64,000 nt of DNA, taken from positions 1 to 64,000 of the forward strand of contig NZ_JARHTQ010000016.1 in NCBI RefSeq assembly GCF_029223525.1, read 5' to 3'. Made by a program: the position numbers and the translations under genes. Origin of the DNA: Streptantibioticus ferralitis (GTDB lineage Bacteria; Actinomycetota; Actinomycetes; Streptomycetales; Streptomycetaceae). The stretch's first letter is position 1. The number at the start of each line of letters is the position of its first letter. Below the pieces are notes generated by a model. That model did not search any database, had not been told where the DNA came from, and saw only the letters and a program-made list of their open reading frames with translations. Positions 43,685 to 51,530 of the stretch are shown here, one piece after another.

Positions 43685-44401
43685 TCACTGCGGCGTGGCG
43701 GCGACGGTGTCCTCCACCTCGGCGCTGTCCCCGTGGAGCGCGGCTTCCGGTGCGCCGGTGGGATCGTCGCGCCGTAGCGAGGCGAGCAGCCGTTCCCCGC
43801 GGTCCGCGGACATGTCCAGCGAGGCCAGCACGGCGGGCACGGTGATGCAGGGGAGTACGTGGCTGAACAGTACGGACGTGCGATGTCCGAGGTCGCCGCG
43901 GTCGGCGAGGGTCTGCGACATCGCCTGGATCCCGGCGAACGCGCCGACGAACATGTCGGCGGTGTCCTCCAGCACCACATGCGGCAGCAACTCGCCGTTG
44001 TCCCTGGCCTCGACGAGCATCTGGAGGTTCTGGGCGCTCCAGTTGAGGAAGGGCCCACGGCGGTCGAGACCGCTGGCGCCCTGGTCGAGCGTGAGGCGCA
44101 CGCTGGCCCGTACCAGGGGGTCGTGGCGCAGGCGGTGGGCGAGGACCATTCCGGCGTCCACCAGTTGCTGCAGCTTCAGGGGCTGTTCGGGCAGCGGCTC
44201 ATCGGCCAGTTGGGCGTCAAGTACGGCGAAGGCCAGCTCCTCCTTGGAGGCGAAGTGGAAGTACAGCGCCCCCTTGGTCACCCCGGCGGTCGAGATGATC
44301 TCGCCGATGGTGGCGGCCTCGTAGCCACGCTGGTCGAAGACCGTCGCCGCCGCCTCGACCAGGGTGTTGCGGGTACGGATCGCCCGGTCCTGTCGCGCCA
44401 C
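43685..44401 (-). CDS. ScbR/ArpA-type gamma-butyrolactone receptor, second of two
   Basis: 238 residues from ATG 44401. MARQDRAIRTRNTLVEAAAT, then VFDQRGYEAATIGEIISTAG and VTKGALYFHFASKEELAFAV is nearly the classic ScbR N-terminus. Ligand domain: DPLVRASVRLTLDQGASGLDRRGPFLNW with the conserved pocket Trp121, then LQMLVEARDNGELLPHV and ADMFVGAFAGIQAMSQ. Such receptors repress their own gene, the adjacent afsA homologue and antibiotic clusters until a gamma-butyrolactone or butenolide binds. It diverges from the AfsA gene with an autoregulatory-element-like site in the 106-base gap, the standard arrangement. Confidence 0.93.
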   Translation of the reverse strand: MARQDRAIRTRNTLVEAAATVFDQRGYEAATIGEIISTAGVTKGALYFHFASKEELAFAVLDAQLADEPLPEQPLKLQQLVDAGMVLAHRLRHDPLVRASVRLTLDQGASGLDRRGPFLNWSAQNLQMLVEARDNGELLPHVVLEDTADMFVGAFAGIQAMSQTLADRGDLGHRTSVLFSHVLPCITVPAVLASLDMSADRGERLLASLRRDDPTGAPEAALHGDSAEVEDTVAATPQ

Positions 44402-44433
44402 GAAGCCTCCACAAGATTCACTTCAGCATTGAA

Positions 44434-44457
44434 AAGAAAACCGATTAGTACGTATGT
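44434..44457. promoter_or_regulatory. Autoregulatory element (ARE)-like receptor operator between scbR-type and afsA-type genes
   Basis: On the minus strand the site reads ACATACGTACTAAT followed by CGGTTTTCTT, matching the ARE pattern ACATAC-NN-AC-NNNN-CGGTTT at all defined positions I recall. It sits 33 bases before the receptor ATG and 51 bases before the AfsA ATG, in an AT-rich divergent promoter. Binding by the receptor would repress both genes until the signal accumulates. Confidence 0.75.
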
Positions 44458-44507
44458 TAGCAGCGCGGGGCGTCTCGCCCTGTGAGTGCAGATCCCAGGG
44501 GGGATGT

Positions 44508-45497
44508 ATGACGCAGCGGCTTTGTACCGGAAGACCTGTGGACGATTTCGTTCCGGGGGTGGCGCGGTGCATGACCGCCCCGGACGTGACTGTTCCGGTG
44601 GCCAGGGAACTGGTGCACAGGACCTCCGAACGTGAGGTTCTTCCGACCGGGTGGACGCGCCTGGATGACTCCCGCTTCTCGGTGTCGGTCCGTTGGCCGC
44701 GTGACCACAGGTGCTTCGCGCCGGTGCACGGCCGCCATGACGCTCTGCTGGTGGCGGAGACGATGCGACAGGCCACGATACTTCTGGCCCATGCGGAATT
44801 GGGGGTTCCGCTTGGCTATCACTTCGTCATGTGGTCACTGGAGTACACCGTCGACGACGTGGAACGGCTCGCGCTGGACAGCCGGTCCGACGATGTCGAG
44901 GCGGTGGTCACCTGTACGGAAGTCCAGCAGCGCGGCAACCGGCTGTCCAGCATGCGTACCGAATACGCCCTGTGGCGCTCCGGCCGGCTGCTGGCGACCG
45001 GCAAGGCCCGGCTGACCTGTACAAGCCCACAGGTCTACGCCCGGTTGCGCGGCGACCGGCTGGCCGCCGCGGGGGTCGCGGTGCCGCTGCTCCCCGCCGT
45101 GCCGCCGCGATCGGTCGGCCGCTCCGTCATCGGGGACGTGGCGCTGGCCCCCGTCCCCCAGGAGCGGACCTGGCAACTTCGCGTCGACACCAGCCACCCT
45201 TCGCACTTCCACCGTCCGAACGACCATGTACCGGGCATGCTGCTGCTGGAAGCGGCCCGCCAAGCGGCCTACGCCGCAGCCCCGTTCACTCCCTTCGCCC
45301 CGACCACCGTGGACGTCGCGTTCCACCGCTACGCCGAACACGGCAGCCCCTGCTGGATAGCGGCCAGCCCGCTGCGCACCCACGCCGCGGGGGGCACTGC
45401 GGTACGTGTCAGCGGACATCAGGACAATGAGCTCGTGTTCCTCGCCACGCTCGCGTCCGCCGTCCCCGATGAGCCCCGTGACCGGAGGCCGCGATGA
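44508..45497 (+). CDS. AfsA/ScbA-type signal (gamma-butyrolactone/butenolide) synthase
   Basis: 329 residues from ATG 44508 (GGGGGG upstream). Two AfsA hot-dog repeats: first with REVLPTGWTRLDDSRFSVSVRWPRDHRCFAPVHGRHDALLVAETMRQ, second with TWQLRVDTSHPSHFHRPNDHVPGMLLLEAARQAAY (Glu and Arg of the E-A-x-R-Q/ E-T-x-R-Q elements present in both). AfsA condenses a beta-keto acyl-ACP with dihydroxyacetone phosphate to start butenolide formation. Its stop overlaps the start of the NmrA reductase by 4 bases, so the two are made together. Controlled most likely by the divergent receptor. Confidence 0.93.
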   Translation: MTQRLCTGRPVDDFVPGVARCMTAPDVTVPVARELVHRTSEREVLPTGWTRLDDSRFSVSVRWPRDHRCFAPVHGRHDALLVAETMRQATILLAHAELGVPLGYHFVMWSLEYTVDDVERLALDSRSDDVEAVVTCTEVQQRGNRLSSMRTEYALWRSGRLLATGKARLTCTSPQVYARLRGDRLAAAGVAVPLLPAVPPRSVGRSVIGDVALAPVPQERTWQLRVDTSHPSHFHRPNDHVPGMLLLEAARQAAYAAAPFTPFAPTTVDVAFHRYAEHGSPCWIAASPLRTHAAGGTAVRVSGHQDNELVFLATLASAVPDEPRDRRPR

Positions 45498-46339
45498 TCC
45501 TCGTCACCGGTGCGACGGGAACGGTGGGCGGCCGGATCGCGCGGCGGCTGGTGGACCGCGGTCCGCTGCGCATCCTGGCGCGGCGGCCGGACCGGGTGGC
45601 GGTCGCGGGACCGCTGGTGGAGGTCGTCCGCGGGGACTACGGGGACCGCGCGTCGCTGGACGAGGCGATGGCCGGGGTGCGTGCCGCGTTCCTGGTGACC
45701 AACAACCCGCAACGCCCCCAGGAGGACGCCGATTTCATCGACGCGGCCCGGGCCGCGGGGGTGCGGCGGCTGGTCAAGCTCTCCGCGCACGCGGTCGGTC
45801 ATCCGGACGCGGACGACCTCATCACCAACTGGCACCGTGCCAACGAGGACCGGCTACGCGCCTCGGGCCTTGGCTGGACCGTTCTGCGGCCGCGGGCGTT
45901 CATGACCAACACCCTGTCGTGGGCGCCCTCCATTCGTGCCGAGGGCGTCGTGCGCGCGCTGGACGGTTCATCGCCCAACGCCTGTGTCGATCCGGATGAC
46001 ATCGCCGAAGTGGCCTGCCGGGCACTGACCGAACCGGGTCATGAGGGCCAGGTGTATTCGCTCACCGGCCCGGAGGCGCTCACCGTGCGGCAACAGACCG
46101 CCCAACTCGCGGAAACACTCGGCCGACCGCTGCGTTTTGAACAGCTCACCGCGGACCAGGTCCGCGAAGGCCTTCGGCGCCGGTATCCGGAACCGGTGGT
46201 CGAGGCCCTCATGGACAGCGCCGAGCGGGCTCGCAGCGGCAGCAAGGCGCAGGTGGATTCCACCGTGCTGGAAGTGACCGGCCGACCGCCCAGAACCTTT
46301 CGCTCCTGGGCGGCCGAGAACGCACGGCATTTCAACTAG
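45494..46339 (+). CDS. NmrA-type NAD(P)-dependent reductase/epimerase-like protein
   Basis: 281 residues from ATG 45494 (ATGA overlap with the AfsA gene). Rossmann GATGTVGGRIARRLV, then VEVVRGDYGDRASLDEAMAGVRAAFLVTNNP, VRRLVKLSAHAVG and late YSLTGPEALT, the atypical SDR / NmrA pattern without a clear YxxxK. Coupling to AfsA argues for reduction of the butenolide intermediate or of the keto group, the job of BprA or ScbB/BarS1-like enzymes, which belong to other subfamilies. It overlaps the convergent P450 gene by 8 bases. Confidence 0.86.
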   Translation: MILVTGATGTVGGRIARRLVDRGPLRILARRPDRVAVAGPLVEVVRGDYGDRASLDEAMAGVRAAFLVTNNPQRPQEDADFIDAARAAGVRRLVKLSAHAVGHPDADDLITNWHRANEDRLRASGLGWTVLRPRAFMTNTLSWAPSIRAEGVVRALDGSSPNACVDPDDIAEVACRALTEPGHEGQVYSLTGPEALTVRQQTAQLAETLGRPLRFEQLTADQVREGLRRRYPEPVVEALMDSAERARSGSKAQVDSTVLEVTGRPPRTFRSWAAENARHFN

Positions 46340-47636
46340 TCGCCTGTTCGACGGTGTTGTGGTCGCCCAGCACAACCGGAAGCCGGTTGTGGTCGCCCAG
46401 CACAACCGGAAGCCGCCGATGACCGTTGGAAATGAACGAGTTCAGGCTTCCCAGCGTTTCCGAGGGCGCGGCCAAGGCGAGATCGGGGAACCGGGAGAAC
46501 AGCGCGGGAAGCGCCACTGAGACCTCCAGCCGTGCCAGCGGCGCTCCCAGGCAGCGGTGGACCCCGTGGCCGAACGAGAGATGGTCCCGGCGGGTGGGAC
46601 GTGCCGGGTCGAAACGGTCGGCGTCGGAGCCGTGTTGCTCGGGGTCACGGCCCGCCCCGGCGAGGGAGACGAGTATCGCGTCCCCCCTGGGTATCGTCAC
46701 GCCGCCCAGTTCGATGTCCTCGACCGCGTACCGCAACGGCACGTTCGCGCCCGGCGGTTCCACCCGCAGGGTCTCCTCGATGACATCCGCCCAGGAGACC
46801 TCGCCGGTGCGCACCATACGCAGTTGTTCCGGATGGGTCAGCAGCAGATGAACGGCGTGGCCGATCAGGTTGATCGTCGTCTCGTACCCGGCGGAGATCA
46901 TCAGTAGCAGTGTGTCCACCAGCTCCTGCCGGCTGAGTCCGGAGCCGTCGCCGTCATCCCGGGCGGCGATCAGACCGCTGGTCAGGTCGGCCCCGGGCGC
47001 CGCGCGTTTGGCCGTGACGAGCTCGTCCAGCATCTGGTACAGCCGCTCGCCGTTCTCCTGCGCCTCCTGCACCGTCAACGCGGTCATGAACGTCAGATCG
47101 ATGGTATGGCGCAGTGCGTCCCGTGCCTGCGTGGGGATGCCGAACAACTCGCAGATCACCTGGATGGGCAGCGGGCTGGCGAACTCGGCGCGCAGGTCGA
47201 CCGGTTGGCCGGGGGGAAGCCCTTCCAGCCGGTCCAGCAGACCGGCCGTGATCTCCTCGACGCGCGGCCGCAGGGCCGCGGTGCGGCGTGCGGTGAACGC
47301 CGTGGACACCAGCTTGCGCAGCCGTGTGTGGTCCGCTCCATAGGCCGTGATCATGCTGCGTACGGAAATCCACAGGGACAGCGGCCAGTCCCGGGGTATA
47401 TCGCCGTTGATCCAGGCTGGCCAATGCCGGTAGGCGTCTTTGGAAACGCTGGGATGGGTCATCAATCTCTTGATCAGTTCATGGCTTGTCACCGACCATG
47501 CCGGTACTCCGCCGGGCAGTATGACGGGAACCACCGGACCGCGCTCGCGTAGCCGTGCGGTTTCGGCGTGGATGTCATGCCCCGAAGGGTCGAGAACGAC
47601 AGGCTGGCGCTGGCAGTCCACCGCTGACGTATCCAT
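46332..47636 (-). CDS. Cytochrome P450 of the signal-biosynthesis locus
   Basis: 434 residues from ATG 47636, chosen because GGAG lies 8 bases upstream; ATG 47642 overlaps that site too closely. I-helix MISAGYETTINLIGHAV, ExxR in EETLRVEPPGANVPLRYA, heme loop LSFGHGVHRCLGAPLARLE with Cys362. Overall a soluble class I bacterial P450, needing ferredoxin and ferredoxin reductase, which are not nearby. P450s next to AfsA homologues make hydroxy- or oxo-groups in butenolide/avenolide-type signals. The last 25 residues contain a duplicated decapeptide (RLPVVLGDHN twice). It overlaps the NmrA gene tail to tail. Confidence 0.93.
   Translation of the reverse strand: MDTSAVDCQRQPVVLDPSGHDIHAETARLRERGPVVPVILPGGVPAWSVTSHELIKRLMTHPSVSKDAYRHWPAWINGDIPRDWPLSLWISVRSMITAYGADHTRLRKLVSTAFTARRTAALRPRVEEITAGLLDRLEGLPPGQPVDLRAEFASPLPIQVICELFGIPTQARDALRHTIDLTFMTALTVQEAQENGERLYQMLDELVTAKRAAPGADLTSGLIAARDDGDGSGLSRQELVDTLLLMISAGYETTINLIGHAVHLLLTHPEQLRMVRTGEVSWADVIEETLRVEPPGANVPLRYAVEDIELGGVTIPRGDAILVSLAGAGRDPEQHGSDADRFDPARPTRRDHLSFGHGVHRCLGAPLARLEVSVALPALFSRFPDLALAAPSETLGSLNSFISNGHRRLPVVLGDHNRLPVVLGDHNTVEQATS
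46356..46415. repeat. Exact 30-bp tandem duplication at the end of the P450 gene
   Basis: Two identical 30-base units (46356-46385 and 46386-46415), in frame, doubling ten residues near the P450 C-terminus. Identity suggests a recent event. Confidence 0.95.
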
Positions 47637-47763
47637 CGGCATATCTCCGGTCTGCTCGCTGGCTGGCGGTCCCGTAACGGGTTGTGGGGCCGCACTCGGA
47701 CGCTGCCGCAATTGTTCAGGTGGCGCTGTTCGAAGATCAACCGATTCGGGTGGCCATGGATAT

Positions 47764-48885
47764 TCAGCGGCGCGGAATGCGCTGCTGCGCCGCGAGTACC
47801 GCGGCCGCGAATCGCGGGTCGGGCCGCAGGGCGTGCTCGCGTATGCACGCTTCGGTGAACTTGATGACGTGCTCGTCCTGGTGCTCCAGCGCGCGGGCGG
47901 CCAGTTCGTCGAATGCCGGAACGGGGGTTTCGCGCGCCGTGCCGGCGACGGCTTCCTCGTGCTGCCGATCACCGGTGAAGGCCAGCAGCAGTGCGACGTG
48001 CACCTGCCACAGGGCGGCGAGCGTCGGTGTGTGCAACTCCGCGGGCAGATGGGGCAGTACGAGCCGGGCGGCCGCGGGCGCGGTGACACCATGGATCAGC
48101 GGCACCGGAAAGACCTCGGGATGCGCGAGGTATATCCCGGCGAACTCGGCGGTCATCTCGCTGAGCAGCAACTGCGGATCGGCCGGGGCCAAGGCGTGCA
48201 GCGCTTCGCGGTAGCCGGCGAACTCGTCCACCGCACGCAGCCGTTCGGCGGCGCCGCCGCGGGTGACGTGTGCGGTCATGGGCCGGCGGGGCAGCGCAGC
48301 CACCGCGTCGGCGAGCCGCCCAGAGCCCGGTGACCCCTGCGTGCCGTACGGGCCTTGGAAGGCGGCCTCGCCGGGCAGGCCGGTGTAGCGGGCCGCCCAG
48401 TAGGCCAAGCCCCGGGCGAACTCGGTCAGTTGGGCGGCGCTGGGGTGCGGTGTGGCGGCAAGGCCGCGTACGGCGTGTGCGGTACGGATCATTCCGTGGG
48501 TGAGCCCGGCCAGCGTGCCGGGCAGCAGCCGACCCCACCATCGGGCGAGCACATCGCGCCACGGCCGGTCGGCCAGTTCGCGCTCGAACAACCGCTCCCA
48601 GTCGCCCGCGCGGTTGAACGTGCCCAGCGCGGGCCGCCATGAGGCCTCGTCGGCCGGGTCCAGCGCGAAGCGCGGTGCCGGTGGCTCGTGATGCGGCATG
48701 GCGTGCCGGTATCCCTCCACCCAGGCGGCCACCTGTTCCCCGTGGCCCATGACGGCCAGCGCCTCCGCGCCCATGGGGCCGTGATTGGCCAGGTCGCCCT
48801 GCGCCCCGCGCTCGTAGCCGAGGTCGTCCATCCGTTCCAGGGCGTCGTTGACGGCGTCTCCGTAACTGATGACGTGACTGGTCAC
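47764..48885 (-). CDS. Questin-oxidase-like protein (PF14027 / DUF4243 family)
   Basis: 373 residues from GTG 48885, the in-frame start nearest the homology (GGAAGG is 12 bases upstream, rather far). DALERMDDLGYERG, LANHGPMGAEALAVMG and VAAWVEGYRHAMP at the N-terminus are typical of the questin oxidase family, followed by a helical His-rich domain (LIHGVTAPAAARLVLPHL, HQDEHVIKFTEACI). Fungal GedK/questin oxidase opens an anthraquinone ring by a Baeyer-Villiger-like cleavage; bacterial members are uncharacterised or tailor polyketides. It is divergent from a MarR gene and precedes the P450 in the same direction (127-base gap). Confidence 0.78.
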   Translation of the reverse strand: MTSHVISYGDAVNDALERMDDLGYERGAQGDLANHGPMGAEALAVMGHGEQVAAWVEGYRHAMPHHEPPAPRFALDPADEASWRPALGTFNRAGDWERLFERELADRPWRDVLARWWGRLLPGTLAGLTHGMIRTAHAVRGLAATPHPSAAQLTEFARGLAYWAARYTGLPGEAAFQGPYGTQGSPGSGRLADAVAALPRRPMTAHVTRGGAAERLRAVDEFAGYREALHALAPADPQLLLSEMTAEFAGIYLAHPEVFPVPLIHGVTAPAAARLVLPHLPAELHTPTLAALWQVHVALLLAFTGDRQHEEAVAGTARETPVPAFDELAARALEHQDEHVIKFTEACIREHALRPDPRFAAAVLAAQQRIPRR

Positions 48886-48903
48886 TGACTGTGCCCGCCT
48901 TCC

Positions 48904-48930
48904 GATACCCGGTATCCGAATACTTCGTAT
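48904..48930. promoter_or_regulatory. Paired palindromes in the questin-oxidase/marR divergent promoter
   Basis: GATACCCGGTATC (48904-48916) and ATACTTCGTAT (48920-48930) are adjacent palindromes with the same half site ATAC/GTAT, centres 15 bases apart. They lie in a 68-base gap between the divergent genes and next to TATACA. A MarR dimer pair repressing both genes is the obvious reading. Confidence 0.7.
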
Positions 48931-48953
48931 ATCCAAGCTATACACTCCCTCCC

Positions 48954-49442
48954 GTGACCAACAAGATCGCTCCCGAGCCCACCGCCCGGCCTCGCCCCCG
49001 GGAGATCCAGGAGGCCCTCGGCTTCGTACCCCTGCTGGCGGCCTTCTTCCGGCGGGCGCACACGGACATGCCGGTGGAACTGCGGGAGGCGTTCAGCAGC
49101 CATCGGCTCACCGCCCGGCACGGTGCGGTGCTGACCCAGTTGCTGGCCCAGGATTCGATCGGCGTCACCGATCTGGCCCGGCGGATGGGCCTGTCGCTGT
49201 CCACCGCGAGTGAGCTGGTCGGCGACCTCAACCGGGCGGGCTGGGTGACCCGCCGGGAGGACCCCGCCGACCACCGCAGGACCCTGGTGGCGCTGCCGAT
49301 GGAGCGCCGCCCGGTCGTCGAGGACTTCGTCGCGGTGCGTGCGGCGCCCTTGCTGCGTGCCATGGACGCGCTCTCCGCCGATGAACGGCACGGCTTCGTC
49401 GCGGGGCTGCAGGCCTGGGCGCACGAGGTGCGCAACTGGTAG
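48954..49442 (+). CDS. MarR-family transcriptional regulator
   Basis: 162 residues from GTG 48954. Winged helix: LTARHGAVLTQLLAQDSIGVTDLARRMGLSLSTASELVGDLNRAGWVTRREDPADHRRTLVAL (residues ~52-115), with the DxRR wing (DPADHRR). Helical dimer ends flank it. MarR proteins usually repress a divergent gene until a phenolic or lipophilic ligand binds. Here the divergent gene is the questin-oxidase-like gene, and two palindromes lie between, so it may sense a product of this pathway. Confidence 0.9.
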   Translation: MTNKIAPEPTARPRPREIQEALGFVPLLAAFFRRAHTDMPVELREAFSSHRLTARHGAVLTQLLAQDSIGVTDLARRMGLSLSTASELVGDLNRAGWVTRREDPADHRRTLVALPMERRPVVEDFVAVRAAPLLRAMDALSADERHGFVAGLQAWAHEVRNW

Positions 49443-49461
49443 CGCCCGGGTGCGGCGCGGG

Positions 49462-51237
49462 TCAGGTCGGCTCGCTGTCCTGCGCGGCCGGTCGCGGGCG
49501 CAGCCGGGCGGCGAGGACGGCGATGTCGTCCTCCGCGGCCTGCGGCACCAAGCCGCGCAGCACCTCGTCGAGCAGGTCGTCCAGGTCACCGGCGACCGAG
49601 AGTTTCAGGTTCGCCAGCCGGGCCAGTGAGACGTCGATGTCCTCGCCGCGCCGCTCCACCAGGCCGTCGGTGTACATCAGCAGCACCTGGCCGGCCAGGA
49701 GGTCGCTGGTCACCAGGTCGTAGCCGCCGAAGCAACTGCCGAGCGGCGGACCGTTCGGTACGTCGAGGAGCTGGATGCTGCCGTCCTCGGCGAGGAGGGC
49801 GGGCGGCAGGTGCCCGGCGCTGGAGAACGCGCAGCGGCCGCGGGCCGGGTCGACCAGGGCCAGCAGGCAGGTGGCCGGGCGGCCGGACTCGTTCTCCTCG
49901 CAGATCAGGGTGTCGAGCTGGCGCAGGATCCGGTGCGGTGGCAGATCGGTGCCGGCCACATAGCGCAGCATCGAGCGGTAGTTGCTCATGTCGACGGCGG
50001 CCTCGATGCCGTGGCCCATCACATCGCCCATGGCCAGCAGGGTCCGCCCGTACGGCAGCCGGATGGTCTCGTACCAGTCGCCGCCGACCACCGCGCTGGT
50101 ACCGGACGGCAGGTAGCGGGAGGCCATCTCCAGGTTGGGGTGCGGGCTGCCCGGCTCGGCGAGCAGTGCCCGCTGGAGTTCCAGGGCGATGCCCTGCGAG
50201 TGGGTGTACCGGCGGGCATTGTCGATGCTGATGGCGGCGCGACCTGCCAGGTCCTGGGTGAGCACCGAGTCCTCGTCGGTGAACGGCGGCATGTCCCCGG
50301 CCCGCCCCAGGGTCACCACGCCGATGGCGTGGCCGCGGGCGGTGAGCGGTACGACGAGCAGTGAGTGGATCCCGATGGCCCGGTACTCCGCCACATGCTC
50401 CGCCTCCGGCCAGGCGTCGCCGGGCTCGTCGTCGCGCCCCAGCTGCCACACCACCGGGGTGCCGGTCTCCAGACAGCGCTGCACGGTGGAGCCGTGCGGA
50501 TGGCGGACGTACTCGCCGGTCACCCCCAGCGCCGCCGCCCGGCTGTCCAGCGCCGGTACGCAGGCCAGCGCGGCCCGGCGCAACCGCAGCGCCCCCGCCC
50601 TGGCCACGGGGCCGTGCGCGGCGTCGGACGGGAAGACCTCGACGGTGGCCAGATCGGCCAGCCGCGGAACGGTGAAGTCCGCCAGTTCGGCGCAGGTCAC
50701 GTCCACGTCGAGCGTGGTGCCGATCCGGGTGGCGGCGGCGTCCAGCAGCGCGAGACGGGCGCGGGCCTGTTCCAGGTCGTGCTGCTGCTGCCGGGAGCCG
50801 GTGACCTCCAGCATGATCCCGACCAGCCCGAACCGCTGGTCGCCGGCCGTCAACCGGTGGTACGCGCCGTGCCACCACCGGCGCTCGTCGGGTGCGTCGG
50901 TGCGGGCCCGGCCGCTGATCACCGCTTCCCTCGGCTGTCCGTCGTCCAGCACCAGGTGCTGTACGTCCGGTCGGTCGGCCACTTCGGGCAGCGCCTCCAC
51001 CAGGGTCCTGCCGATCAGGTCGGCCGCCGGTACCCCGGTCATGCGGGTGAAGGCAGGGTTGGCGTAGAGGTGGCGCAGCTGCGGATCGAGGATGACGACC
51101 CCGGCGGCGGTGTCGATCAGCACGCTGCGCAGCACCTGGTCAGCGCTGCCCGCCGCGAGAGCGGTGGCGGCGGCGTCGAGCAGGGCGTCGGCGTTCAGCG
51201 CGTCGGCGTCGTCCCGGCCGGAAGCATCGGGGCACAC
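49462..51237 (-). CDS. PAS-GAF-SpoIIE serine phosphatase
   Basis: 591 residues from GTG 51237. PAS domain ~30-150 (GVVILDPQLRHLYANPAFTRMTGVPAADLIGR), GAF domain ~165-345 (IGIHSLLVVPLTARGHAIGVVTLGR), SpoIIE/PP2C-like phosphatase ~365-580 with VVGGDWYETI, LLAMGDVMGHGIEAAV, FSSAGHLPPALL, LLMYTDGLVERRGEDID and EDDIAVLAARL. All metal-binding Asp motifs are present, so it should be active, dephosphorylating an anti-anti-sigma factor. No anti-sigma HATPase domain is fused, unlike many Streptomyces homologues; the ATPase at 29.4 kb could be a partner only by speculation. Divergent from the histidine kinase gene. Confidence 0.92.
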   Translation of the reverse strand: MCPDASGRDDADALNADALLDAAATALAAGSADQVLRSVLIDTAAGVVILDPQLRHLYANPAFTRMTGVPAADLIGRTLVEALPEVADRPDVQHLVLDDGQPREAVISGRARTDAPDERRWWHGAYHRLTAGDQRFGLVGIMLEVTGSRQQQHDLEQARARLALLDAAATRIGTTLDVDVTCAELADFTVPRLADLATVEVFPSDAAHGPVARAGALRLRRAALACVPALDSRAAALGVTGEYVRHPHGSTVQRCLETGTPVVWQLGRDDEPGDAWPEAEHVAEYRAIGIHSLLVVPLTARGHAIGVVTLGRAGDMPPFTDEDSVLTQDLAGRAAISIDNARRYTHSQGIALELQRALLAEPGSPHPNLEMASRYLPSGTSAVVGGDWYETIRLPYGRTLLAMGDVMGHGIEAAVDMSNYRSMLRYVAGTDLPPHRILRQLDTLICEENESGRPATCLLALVDPARGRCAFSSAGHLPPALLAEDGSIQLLDVPNGPPLGSCFGGYDLVTSDLLAGQVLLMYTDGLVERRGEDIDVSLARLANLKLSVAGDLDDLLDEVLRGLVPQAAEDDIAVLAARLRPRPAAQDSEPT

Positions 51238-51530
51238 CCGCCTACCTCCTCATCTCCCGTGTCCGAACCGCCTCGTCTTCATCGTCGGACTACGGTAGGT
51301 GATCCGCATCCGCGTCGCGTACTGGGGCTGCGGTTGTGCCATATCGTCTGTGCGGTGATTGCGTCGATTTCTGCTCTGCCGGATCGGGGCGGCGCGGAGA
51401 ATTCCGCTCGCCGTTCCGGAGCGTTAACGAGGCCCGCCCCGCGGCGTCGCTCCGGGCCCGCGTCCCGGGGACCGACGGCCCGCGGCGCCGACCGCCACCG
51501 CGGCGGTCCCGGGGAAACCACCGCGCCGTG

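Noticed and set aside
47700-47763. CGGTTGATCTT upstream of the P450 as another receptor site
   Set aside because: Only one weak half site; does not match the ARE pattern on the other side.
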